Made by a program: the position numbers and the translations under genes
NCBI GenBank assembly: GCA_029449235.1
Contig: JANATG010000002.1
Location: 1,612,001-1,676,000 of the forward strand
Direction of reading: 5' to 3'
Origin: Linnemannia schmuckeri
Lineage: Eukaryota; Mortierellomycota; Mortierellomycetes; Mortierellales; Mortierellaceae
Length of the DNA: 64,000 nt
Shown: piece after piece, positions 23,524 through 34,604 of the stretch
How the letters are laid out: each line of letters opens with the position of its first letter
Numbering within the stretch: the first letter of the stretch is position 1
Notes under the pieces: generated by a model
The model's input: the letters and a program-made list of their open reading frames with translations, nothing else
Database searches by the model: none
Told to the model about the DNA's origin: nothing

Positions 23524-25431
23524 TTATCCGTGAATCCACCAGCGACCCTTGGATCTCCAGTACTTCAAATAAAAGACCGCAAAACTCGACAGGGTCATTG
23601 CACCACCCGAAAAGATCACCACATAGATATACGTCGTATTGGGCTTGGTAATATCCAACAACCAAGCCGAGACAGGGGATCCAATCAGGTAACCGAATCC
23701 AATACTTCCATACAACAGACCCGTCACGGTGGTGAGACGATCGAGGCCATAGATGTCGGCAATGACAGAGGGGATGACACTAAAGTAACCTCCGCAAGTG
23801 AATCCGTAGACGATGGAGAAGATTGCGAGGACGGCGACGGAGGAGGCGACGGACCAGATGCAGAGGATACTGAGACCGCTGATGAGGGCACAGATGAAGA
23901 GCATGTTGATACGTCCGACGCGGTCGGTCACGAAGCTGAGGGAGAGACGGCCGAGGAGGGAGGCACCGTTCATGATTCCGATCATGAGGGCTCCTGTCTT
24001 GGGGGTCTGATCGTGGAACACAGCGAATGCTATTCATATGATAGGAAATGGGCAAGGGGCGGGGAGATGGAGCGAGGGTTAGATGGAATGTCCTTTTGTA
24101 AATAAATCCGCCGATCAACACAAATGAAGCTGAAGCTTACCAGAGAGAAAGAAGAAGGGGATCATGTATCCGAGAGAAGTCAAGAAGTTGGCCAAGGTCA
24201 ACGTAAGGAAAGGCACCTCTTTACAGATAGTGAAGTCCATAGGCACACGCTTATACTGTCCGGGAACCCGCTTAACACGCGTCTTGAGCATCATGCCTGA
24301 CCCACCAATTCCAAACAGACACAACATGCCCTGGATCCTCAACGTCCACTGGACACCGACCGCCGTAATCAGGTACTGAGTCAATGGTCCCAAGACAAGA
24401 CCACCCAATCCAGATCCACAGACCACAATACCGATCGCAATTGACCGATACCGTTCAAACCAATGGGCGGGACAAGAGACTGCAGGCAAGTAAACAAGAC
24501 TCGACCCGACACCCAGAATCACACCCTGGCAAATATACAGCGTCGACAAGTTCCTCGCGAAACTGGCGCCAATCATACCAACGCCCATGATGACCGCACC
24601 CAGGACCGCCGAGACTCGGTACCCAACCATATCGGCAAACCGACCGCTAAAGGCTCCCAAGAGGTATGTGAAGGTCGTGGCCAAGGTTCCGATCATAGTG
24701 ATCCCTTGTTCAGAGGTGTTTTTGAGCCAAGGTTCGGCAGAGGCGGAACCATAGTACTCCTGATAGACACCAAAGGTATGCTCTGTTCCAAAGACAATAA
24801 AGTAGATGGTGAAGCAGCAGACGACAATCACGTATCCGTACCATGAGCTGTCCATGGGTGGGGAGCCATCGTCGACCTCAGCCAGGTCTGAATGCAGGGC
24901 TGACTCGAGGTGTGCGCCGTCCAGTCCAGACATGGTAGGTTCATTAACACCTGCGTGAGGATGACCGATTTCCTGCATACTCGGCTGTGACGCATTATGA
25001 TGAAGGTGATCCTTCTTTTCCTCAAGCGAAAGCTGCTGTTGCTGGAGACGATGGCGTCGGAGAGAAGAGGCAGCAGTCCTGTTGGAATGGATGGATGAAG
25101 CAACCGAGGATCGTCGCCCAGCATTGGGCAATTGCGTGATCGCCAGCATGGGGTCTGAGAAGGCAAGGCCCAGACTGGACGAGGCAAGGGCATCGGGGTG
25201 AGAAGAGATATCCTGCGAATCGATGGCTCGGCGCTGGTGTGGCTGGAGGGCTTCGTCCTCGTTTAAGGAGTCCAAGGAGTCTCGCGAAGTGTATTCGGGG
25301 ACCTTCTCCTGCTCAGTGCTGTTGATCGGGGTATGAAAGTAGGTGCTGTCATCCTGAGCGACAGCAGTGGTGGCGGCAGGGGTTGCCACGGTAGTGGTGA
25401 TCTGGGGGATGTCCAAAGAGGGTGTGGACAT
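23524..25431 (-). CDS. Major facilitator superfamily transporter, monocarboxylate (MCT/Mch) type
   Basis: Exons 25431-24141 and 24029-23524 join in phase 1 (FFLS|AFAVFHD) to 598 residues. The first ~190 residues are a hydrophilic, Ser/Gln/Thr-rich cytoplasmic segment. Twelve membrane helices follow, starting with SSWYGYVIVVCCFTIYFIVF, the position of the MCT signature. Helix 4-5 reads GVILGVGSSLVYLPAV and the loop CPAHWFERYRSIAIGI is typical of fungal Mch-type proteins. The second half has GIMNGASLLGRLSLSFVTDR. Relatives in yeast carry riboflavin (Mch5) or have unknown substrates, so the substrate here is open. Its upstream region carries a 7-bp tandem array. It is convergent with the GPI-anchored protein gene, with 258 bp between the two stop codons. 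Confidence 0.88.
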
Positions 25432-28431
25432 TGTTTCTGCTATGCGTTTGGCTGTTTGTATGTTTCTCGTATGTTGGATGTGTGTTTGGGTTTAGTGTGA
25501 AACTAGTGGCAGTCTAAAAAAAATTGTAAGGGTGCGGTGCAGGGTCCAGCTGTATATGTGGGTGTATGAATGTATCTGGTGTCCTCTTTTGTCCTGTCGA
25601 CGGTAAAAAAGGATCTGCGTGTCCGAGAAAGGGTGACGGGTGACGGGTGACGGGTGACGGGTGACGGAGTAGATTGTCCAGGTGAACGACGGCGAAGTTG
25701 GAGCGAAGAGAAAATGAAAAGAAAAAGACAATGAAAAAGAAAATGCAAAGAAAGACAGAGAAGGGGAGGTTGGTATATGAACAAAGGGAGAGGAGTGGCG
25801 ATTGATGGATCGACAGTCAGAGCAGAACAGCAAAAAGAGAGAGAAGAAAGAAAAGTGCTGGTGAGGGATTCTTCCTCCGCGCCAATTGAGGTTTTTATAT
25901 GGTCAGCAATGACAGAAGGCTGCTTGTTGTTGAGTCGTTCGATTGAATTGCTTTGAGTATTTTTTTTGTCATGTATTCGCCGTGGATGTACGAAGTAACA
26001 ACATACAACATTCAACATGCGGTCGTAGCGGAGCGATATCTTTTTCTTTTTTTTTTTTTTTTTTTGTTTTCGCACGCCCTTTTTTGCTAAGTGTCAAGTG
26101 GTTTGTTTATTTTGATGAATGATAAAGAAACACCCGTCGTCGTTGGTGTTGCGCCTGCGCTTCGATCGACACAGTTCATCCAGTACTAAGAAAAAAAAAG
26201 TCATCTTCAAGTCATCTCCAAGTCATAACTGAGCTCACTAGTGTGAGTGTTCAATTGCAATAATGATCCATGTTCGTTCAATATTCAATACCACACAAAG
26301 GATATAGGACGATGGGCGTACTGCAGGGGCAAGCACCATCAAAAACGAGGTTGATTGAGTGGTGCGAACCCTCTCTCTCCCCCTGCCTGTATGTCGTGCA
26401 GCAGAGTACAATTTGTATTATTTCTGCTCTGATCCTTTCCCAGTGCGATGGCAGACTGCAGTCAGCTATTTTTTCGAACCCCTCCAGAACCTTGTTTGCG
26501 GAAAGAAAAAAAATATGGACAAGGTTTGGATCTGAGTAGAGACAAAAAAAAAAAAAAAGGAAACCAAACAGACAGCAGCGACCACACAACAAACGAAAGG
26601 GTTTATTCATACTCCTTATTCATTTCACCCACGCGGGAATGCTTTGCATGTTGTTGTTGTTGTTGTTTTTTGCTCCATTGTATATATCGCCCCTTTGTTT
26701 CTGTCGGCATCTCGGGCAGAAAGCATCTTTGCAGTATAAGGGAATCTTAGCAGCCTTCGTTATTTATATTCGCGATTCGAGATGTTGCTGTATGGGTTGA
26801 CTACCTTGAATCTGGCGACCACTTTTTTTTATCTGTTTGTTGAACCAATTGGTTTTCGCCCTTATGCCTGTTGACTCTTCATGAGTTGTCATCTCTTCTC
26901 GTTGTCTTCCTTTAGCCTAGCTCCAATTGTCCTATTCTTTTTGTTGTACATACCAGGCAGAGCAAGGCTGACGTGTGGACGGAATCATGTTTCTCTTTCT
27001 CGCTTTCTCTCTGGGATTTAGGATTGTCCTATTGATTATTTTTCTCTTCACCCTTCCTTACTTGTCTTGCATATTCACGTTGTTTATGTTTTTTCTACCA
27101 TCGCTCTCACAAATTGGCTGTAAACAAATCAACAACAACAAAAAACAAACAACGACGACAATAGAAAACTTCTTTACGCGACTTTACTTGATAATCTATC
27201 ATTCCTTCGCCTATCCCGCAATTCACACACAAAAACACCATTGGGAACGGTATGTGGCAATGCGCCCCTTGCTTCTAAAAAGCGACCAAGGCAACGACAC
27301 TTCTTAAGAACCATATTTTCGAGATTGTTTCTTCTTCGTTATGTCGCCGGCTGCTCATCCGTGAAATACACGCAGAAAACAAGAATGCCACCTCCCGCCT
27401 CTCTTTTTATTTGATGTGATGGAGATCGAAGATGTCGGACAAGCAACCAAAAAAGAACAGTTTTCTGGAAACGCAAACGAGTCTGCCAGCTCAGCTCAGA
27501 TTCACTCAAATCCTAACCTCTCGTGCACTCCTCATTCGCTGTTTGTTTTTTTTTTTTTGCTTAGTGTCTGAACCTTGGCTATTCTGCATCCGTATCTCCA
27601 CCCCTTGAACAAATTTCTCCGATATGCTGTAAGAGTGAGAGAGTCATTCCAAAGCCAAACGACACCCACGAATCGCTCTTTTGCCACCCCCTAATTTTTG
27701 TCGGAATAATCTTTTTTGTTGTTGGCTGGATGGCTGGCTGGTGCTGGTTGTGGTGAGTGAGGTGAAGTGAGTGAGCGTAGGTTGGGTTTATGATGAAAAC
27801 CTTGAAACTTTTGAAATGGATTCATTTTTTTTGATTACCGTCGTTGAAATGTCCGACGGTTTGCCTTTTATCCGTGGGATGAGTACCGGGAGAGTACTAT
27901 ACTGTATGGCGAACATGTAGTTTGCCTGTAAGTAGAGACCATTCAGACTCAAAGGTGAGTGTGTAGATGCAGTAGGTAGAGTGGAGGTGGTCCAAAGACG
28001 CGAGGTTGATACGCCTTATTTCCTCACATTGACCTGTGATTGGCGTTAAGGGAGGGATCAATAACTTTTTTTCTTTTCCACCGCGTCTTTTTTTTTTTCT
28101 TCTAGTTCTTCACTCATTCGGATTCTTGTTTCTTCCCTCTCCTCATTCATCTCATTCCTTCCTTCAATACTCTTCCTCCTCTCCTTCTTCCCTTCTCTTC
28201 TCTTTTCTTCTCCACTCCACCTGCCCCTGCTCATTATATCCACTTTCTCGCACTTTCACTCGTGCACTCTCACCAAGAGTGCGTGTCCTTGTCTATGTAA
28301 TTGATACACCGAGCGCCATTGACCGGATTCTCTTCTCGTCTTCCTTTCCGCGTCCAGCTCGCCATTCATCGCTCTTACGCCTTATCTACAACTGTCCAAG
28401 TACTCGCACCAGGATTAATACTCAAGGAGTC
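25432..28431. other. Long intergenic region, no gene seen
   Basis: About 3 kb between the divergent MFS transporter and mitochondrial carrier genes. It holds the GGGTGAC array, T/A homopolymers (26049-26065, 26546-26559, 27546-27559) and a CT-rich stretch at 28070-28260 that is probably the carrier promoter. Open frames at 26270-26750 and 26975-27307 are low-complexity and lack domains. No tRNA or rRNA was recognised by eye. Confidence 0.45.
25631..25667. repeat. 7-bp tandem repeat (GGGTGAC), 5 units
   Basis: Five exact copies followed by GG, about 200 bp upstream of the MFS transporter start codon. Confidence 0.93.
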
Positions 28432-30111
28432 ATGCCACCGGTACCAGAGTCTGTCGATCACTCTATCATTGACTTTCGGCGGTATTACTTTTACGCCACC
28501 ATCTACAACGTACCTCCAATCTTCCTTACCTACCCGTTCAGAACTGTGCGCTTACTCCAGCAGAGCAAAACCTCGATCCCCGTCTCAACCTCGGTCTTCA
28601 AGGTCATCCGAAATGTGTACAAGAAGAACGGGTTCCGAGCCCTGTTCGCAGGGTCGGCCATCTTTACTACGGGAGTGACGACGACCAAGATTGTGCAGTT
28701 TGCGACATACGACTACTCTGCCCAGAAGATCAGGGAGAACAAGTACTTTGGGTTTCCTGTCCTTCAGAACTCGAATGTGTTCAGTGGTGTTTTGGGGGCC
28801 TTCTCGGCGGTCGTTACTACGTTCTTCATTGTGCCTTTTGACATGGTAAGTAAAATTGCAGCAGTTAGATATGTTTGTTAAGCATGCAACAAGCAAAACA
28901 AAACCTGCTGCTTTGCTTTGTATGAATTAGATTCCCATAATAGAGAAGTAATGGTGTTTTGCTCATAGTTCGGTCATCGCTAACTGTGTCCTCTTTTGCT
29001 TTCCTGCTTGCCTGCATACTTGTTTGACTTTATTCGTTTCTTTTACTCTTGCTTGCCCTTTTTCTTCATACTCCGACTACTTACTTAGGTGTCGCAACAA
29101 GTTACTATCGCCAAGGCAGGAACTCTGCCCAACGCCTCGGATCTCCCTCTCTACGTCACAGGATCCAACGAGCCTCTGGAGCGACCAGCACCAATGACCA
29201 TCTCACAGTCTCTGCGCGCCCAGTTTAAACAGGAAGGGTTACGGTTTCTGTTTCGAGGTTACTATGCCTCCCTCCTCTCGACGGGCCCCTTCTTTGCGGC
29301 GTACTTCCCGGCCTACGAGATCTCTCGAGTCTGGGTCAAGGACGGGATCGACTACATTCGGGAAGTTCAAGCAGCACGTTCGCACAACCCAAATCCGTTC
29401 CCCCGCAAAAGCTCACACCAATTTCTGATTTCGTCGATTGCAGGAAGCATCGCGTCATTGGCAGGAGTCTTGCTGTCGTCACCGGCAGACATGGTTAAGA
29501 CACGAGTGCAGACAGAGCAGAGATTACAGCCGACGAATGGATCGGGGATCAAGCTGCCACTGCCGTCCCTCAAGTGGATGGATGTTTTCAAGGAGGTTGT
29601 GAAAAAGGAAGGGCCGATGGCACTCTTTTCGGGAGCCAAGGCGCGAGCCATGCTTGCCGTCCCTGGAGGAGCGCTTAATTTTATTATTTTCGACCTGGTC
29701 CGAGCCAAGAGCCTCAAGGAGAAGCAGCCGACGACCATGCAGGCAGAGCGACAGGTCATGCTCGAGACCTTATTTGTGCTGGATAAGCAGTTTCATGACA
29801 GTGTGGGAGTGGACGAAGGATCCGGTCAGTCTATGTTGCTTGCAACAGGCGGTTTGATGTCAGACCAGGAGGAGGCAGAGACACACATGTTCAATGCTCC
29901 TGTTCCACCTGAGCCATCAACAACGATGACTCTATCACCCTCACCTCTGCCACCCCTTCCACCTCTCACAGGACCATCAAACAAACCAGCAGAAGGAGTG
30001 AAAGCAGAAGAATCAGGTCTGCCTGCGCCAGCTATACCCTCGTCTCATCTAAGGTCACAGATGTCTGACCGTTTCATCCATCTCACCCTCATGCAACTAG
30101 AGAGTTATTAA
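28432..30111 (+). CDS. Mitochondrial carrier, SLC25A44-like
   Basis: Exons 28432-28845 and 29089-30111 join in phase 0 (VPFDM|VSQQ) to 478 residues. The start at 28432 is chosen because the open frame upstream is CT-rich promoter-like sequence. Repeat 1 opens with IIDFRRYYFYATIYNVPP and carries YPFRTVRLLQQ. Repeat 2 carries VPFDMVSQQ, the form seen in SLC25A44 (PIDVVSQH), and repeat 3 carries SPADMVKTRVQ. SLC25A44 is the mammalian mitochondrial branched-chain amino acid carrier, so a similar amino-acid role is possible but inferred. The last ~130 residues are a Pro/Ser/Thr-rich tail not usual in SLC25 proteins. A 27-bp T run begins 10 bp after the stop. Confidence 0.85.
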
Positions 30112-30121
30112 GTGCACATTG

Positions 30122-30152
<31 letters not shown>

Positions 30153-31132
30153 CTATGATACCCATTTTATCACCCACGCATGAATTTTTAGATAGACAAA
30201 ACTAGAACCCACCAATGAATGGGCTAATGACACTTGCATTTTCCTGAGATAACGGTCAATGGATTAAAGCCTCGATCCTATTTGGGCGTAATAGGCTCGG
30301 CTGCTTCCTCTTACGCTTGTTTGTGTTTCCTTCTTGTAAACACAATGTCCTCATCTTCGCGTGAAAACACAACGACAAGGGGCTCTACTGATAACAGAAA
30401 AAGGAAAAGGACGACGAACCAACCGGTTCGCTCTCATCAATAGAAAAGATACACGCATGGACAGGGATTTGCTCAGAAGTGCGTGGCCCGAGCGTATGAA
30501 CTAGAGTGTCGTTGTATTGTCGATGAGTAAGGAGGCAGAAGGCCGAGAGCAAACGAAAAGAGGAGTGAGTGGATACCCAACCCAACAGTTAGCATTCGTC
30601 CGGTGGCCTGCACATGGTCGACCTCCTTTTTTGGGCTTCTGCTGGTCATCATTGATACCCTTCTTCGCCTTTTACTTGCTTTTGCTTCTTTCTTCTTTGT
30701 CCATTCTTGTTTTTTTTCTCTTGCTTCTTCTTTCTCCTCCTTTCTCCCCTTTCCGTCTCTTCCTTCCTTTGTGCTTTCTTTTTCAATCCTTCTTCCTTCA
30801 GTTCAACTCAACCATACGCTCACACATCCCTCCCCACTATTATCCTAAACGCGCGAGTCAACTCACAACCAGCCTTTTTTTTCTTTCCTTTTGCCGCTTG
30901 GTAAGTTGCATTAACATGATGGTGGAATGAGAAGAATGAATGAAGCATACATTCCTAAACCCGGTGCTCATTCCTTTTCTTTGCCCACCTCTTTTTGCTT
31001 CTTCTCCTGCACGGCCCTGTCTCATGTTAGTCAAGGAGCCTTGTAGTTCACCTCTTTTGTACCCGCAAGGATACAGGAAAGCCGCAACAACCACAGCAGA
31101 ACACACATCTTTCTCGGTCATAACTCGCAGCG
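30112..31132. other. Intergenic region upstream of DGAT1
   Basis: About 1 kb with no recognisable gene. It starts with a T27 tract and continues into CT-rich sequence (30640-30900) likely to be DGAT1 promoter. Confidence 0.5.
30122..30148. repeat. T27 homopolymer
   Basis: An uninterrupted T run immediately downstream of the carrier gene stop codon. Confidence 0.9.
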
Positions 31133-31490
31133 ATGACAGAGGTTGAACCCCCAACAACAACAACGACAGTCGCAGGAGGAGACGTAAGCACAGTTCTGTC
31201 AGAAGTCCCTCCCGAAGCCGAGGACCTGAAGGCGTCAAGACGAGCTGACAAATCCTACCGCCATACATTTGCGGTCCATACCAAGCTTGCCCCGAGCCCA
31301 CTCTCGAAGGAGGCACCTCCAGAGAGCTATCGTGGATTTGTCAATCTGGGAAGTAAGTCATCATTGTGCCTGGTTGGTGTTTGGATATGTTTATATGTTT
31401 GTGTGTGGGAGAAGGAAAAGACAACTTGTTGTGGAATATGGATGCATTTACCACTGTCCATTTACAGTTGTTGGGCGACGCCTCTTTTTT

Positions 31491-31529
<39 letters not shown>

Positions 31530-33207
31530 GGTGCACGTGCATGTATGAATGAACTATTGTGTGAATTATCTGGACAATTGCTGACATTTTTTTTTCTTTG
31601 TTTTGTCGGGGCTCTCGTTTTTATCCCTTCTCTCTACTCTTCTTTCTTTGCCTTTGCTCTAACTCATTGCATTGGCGCAGTGCTCTTGCTGTTTGGCAAC
31701 AATGTCCGACTCATTATCGAAAATTATCAGAAATATGGCATCCTTATCTCCCTCCCCGGATCCAAGGTCTCGAAGGAGGATTGGATTCTGACTGGACTCG
31801 CCCATCTGCTTGTGCCGCTCAACGTCATCGTAACCTATCAATTGGAACGTTGGGCCATGAAGCGCGCTATCGGACACCGAAAACGGCTTGCTGAACTCTC
31901 CTCCTTAGCCTCCTCGAACTCGCACGGGCACACTCGTGTTAATGGAGACGAGAATGAGAAAGACCCAAAACAGGTTCTCAAGGACCTAAACAAGACTGAG
32001 ACGAGCATCAAGAGGACCCAAAAGATCTTTGGCTGGCTCCATGCCCTCAATGTCATTGCAATCCTGGCCTGGCCCTCTTACATGTCGTACTATAAGATCT
32101 TCCACCCCTTCATGTCGATTACCTGCTTGATGAACGGAACCATTCAGTTCCTCAAAATGACCTCCTACTCCCTCACCAACCAGGATCTCAGAGCAGGATT
32201 CATCTACGACCTCCCGCCCGAAAAGTTCCAGCACACCAGGAGAGTCCACGATGCGGCGTCAAACACGTTTGTCTCGCATCAGGAGGTCTACGAGTACGAG
32301 ATTAATTATCCAAACAACATCACCTTCAAGGATATGGCCTACTTTTGGTTCGCTCCGACGCTCTGCTACCAGCCCTCGTACCCACGGTCGACTGTCTTCC
32401 GAAAGTCGTTCTTCCTCAAGCGTGTCTTCGAGGCCTTGACCTGTCTTGGTATGATGTACTTTTTGATCGAGCAGTATGCGACCCCAACCCTCCAGAACTC
32501 TGTCCGAGCGGTCGACCAGTTGGCCTTTGGAACTATGCTGGAGCGGGTATTGAAACTGAGCACCACCAGTGTCCTCATCTGGCTCCTGATGTTCTATACC
32601 TTCTTCCACGCCACCTTCAACGCCCTCGCCGAGGTATGTTCAAAGAAAAGGTGTCAATTTGAATAGTGTCTTCTCGTGAACTTTGTTGTCTAGGTTACTG
32701 ACTTTGTCGTCATTTTCTCCTGTACGCCTAACTATATATCCCAAAATCCAATAGATGTTGTACTTTGGCGATCGTGGATTCTATCTGGCATGGTGGAATG
32801 CCGGCTCAGTAGGCAGATACTGGGCCCTCTGGAACCGGCCCGTCTACATCTTCTTCAAGCGCCACATCTACCTACCCATGGTTACAGCAGGAGCATCCCC
32901 TTTACTGGCATCATTTGTGATCTTCACCTTCTCTGCAATTATGCACGAGATTTTGATTGGACTTCCGACGCATCTGATCTACGGATATGCATTTGCGGGC
33001 ATGTTCTTCCAGATCCCCCTGATTGCATTGACACGACCGTTGGAAAAGTGGCGTGGGACGGGTACAGGGTTGGGAAACATGATCTTTTGGGTGTCGTTTA
33101 CGATTTTAGGCCAGCCTGCTTGCGCGTTGTTGTATTATTATCATTGGACGAAGCGACATATCGATGATGGGTCTTTGATGCCTGTTGCACCTATTCCTTT
33201 GGCATGA
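31133..33207 (+). CDS. DGAT1: Diacylglycerol O-acyltransferase 1 (DGAT1, MBOAT family)
   Basis: DGAT1 makes triacylglycerol from diacylglycerol and acyl-CoA in the ER. Exons 31133-31352, 31681-32633 and 32755-33207 give 541 residues. The first junction restores FVNLGMLLLFGNNVRLIIEN, a family block. Other family signatures are NYPNNITFKDMAYFWFAPTL with CYQPSYPRS, and SAIMHEILIGLPTHL, where His455 is the expected catalytic residue. The FYxxWWN motif reads FYLAWWN (400-406), with Ala where plant and animal enzymes have Asp or Glu. Multiple membrane segments are evident. An N-terminal disordered tail of about 65 residues precedes them, and a charged insert lies near residues 130-165. A T36 run lies in intron 1. 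The MBOAT assignment is secure. The acidic-to-Ala change could affect activity or mark a paralog with a different role. Confidence 0.93.
31493..31528. repeat. T36 homopolymer in DGAT1 intron 1
   Basis: A continuous T run inside the first intron. The same intron keeps normal GTAAGT and gcag ends. Confidence 0.9.
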
Positions 33208-34604
33208 ATGGGTAGCACATAGTCGTTTTTGAAGGAATAGCCTTTTCTTTTGTTTTTCGCCAATTGCAGTCGTCAGTAAAGAAAAAATAAGCCAATAACA
33301 ACAATACCTTTGTCTCCCTAGGATTACCTGGGCTTGGAAAGTGAAAGATTATGCTGCATATAGTGGTCTAAGGCATAAAAACCTGGTTTTCGAGTCGAGT
33401 CGCGTGGGATTGTGTTATGAGGGTCACTTTCATCTCAAGTCAATTAGCCAAAGGTTGTATGGTATGAAATTAGAGGTATGGCGGAGCAAATGAACAGCTG
33501 ATTGTCGTCCAGTCAATGAGGAGGAAAAATAAGAAGGGAACCCCCCTTTTTTAAGGACTTTATTGTTTATTTTGTCCATAAGCTGTGGTCTTGTCGTCGT
33601 GGTGGTCATTCCTATTTTTTTTTTTCGCACGTTGCCTCGTTCCTGGACAGAAGGATGGATTTATGGTGTGAAGGTTTTCGCCAGGTCACAATGGCAGAAA
33701 CAAAGGGGTAAGTTTTCGCAGGCCGAACAAGAGAGAGTGAGAAGACGAAAGGGAATAGGAGAGAAAGAGAAAGCAATAACAACAACAACAAAAAATAAGG
33801 GGTGAAATTTGAGTGAACATGGTTGATCCAACAGGTAAGCCTAAAAGGGCAGAGGGTAGGGGTTTTGAAAGGATAAACGCGCCCGAGAGACCCAGATCGC
33901 GACACAGACAATGAAAAAGAAGAGTGGGATGTGGTGGATGGTCGGTAAAAGGGGGTGAGGGTTGTCGTTGTCGAGACATCCGCTCGTTAGTGCAAGTGAA
34001 AAGTAAACAAGAATGGTGAAAGGGAGGCAAAGGTTGTCCTTTTGAGGAGTGTTCAGTCCTATTTTTTTCGATGGGACATGGACAAGTCGAGGTCGATTTC
34101 TTTATTTCTTGCCTTTGATATCGTCCTTGTCTCTTTTCTTTCGTTTGTTCTTTCCTCCTTTGTTTTTTCTCTTTTCTCTTTTCTGCAGTCGTTACCAAGG
34201 CTGTTACGATTCGCGGCCCCTCCCTTCGTCCTCTGTCCTTCCTTTCTTCCCTGTTCCTTCCTCCTTGCCGCCCTTTTTAATCTCATCTCCTTCACTCAAT
34301 GCCCCTCTCCTTCTCTCTCTTCTTTCTATCTCTGTTTTGACGCATACCATTAGTCCTTATTGACCTGCCCTTGCATCCACTGATCGATAGTTGATTCCCC
34401 TTCTTATTTTTTATGCCTGCTCGTTAACGACTTGTTCACTCTTTCTCTTCCTCAACCTCCAACCACTTCTTGTATTTATCCTTCCATTCACTTCTTCGTA
34501 ATTATACCCTCCTTTAAAACCCTTATTCTATTCTATACCTCTGTAATCTCCCCTCTCATCTTTTCCAAAAAAAACTAATTCACAAAAAAAATATCACAAA
34601 AAAA
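33208..34604. other. Intergenic region upstream of the NIPA gene
   Basis: About 1.4 kb. The last ~500 bp are CT-rich, with short A runs just before the NIPA start codon. No gene with recognisable domains is visible on either strand. Confidence 0.5.

Noticed and set aside
24463..24846. Plus-strand open frame antisense to the MFS transporter
   Set aside because: It overlaps conserved transmembrane coding sequence and encodes no recognisable domain.
26975..27307. 110-codon open frame in the long intergenic region
   Set aside because: Phe/Leu-rich start then Asn/Lys/Thr-rich run, no domain and no splice partners.
28036..28431. N-terminal extension of the mitochondrial carrier
   Set aside because: The open frame is CT-rich promoter-type sequence; the carrier fold begins just after ATG 28432.
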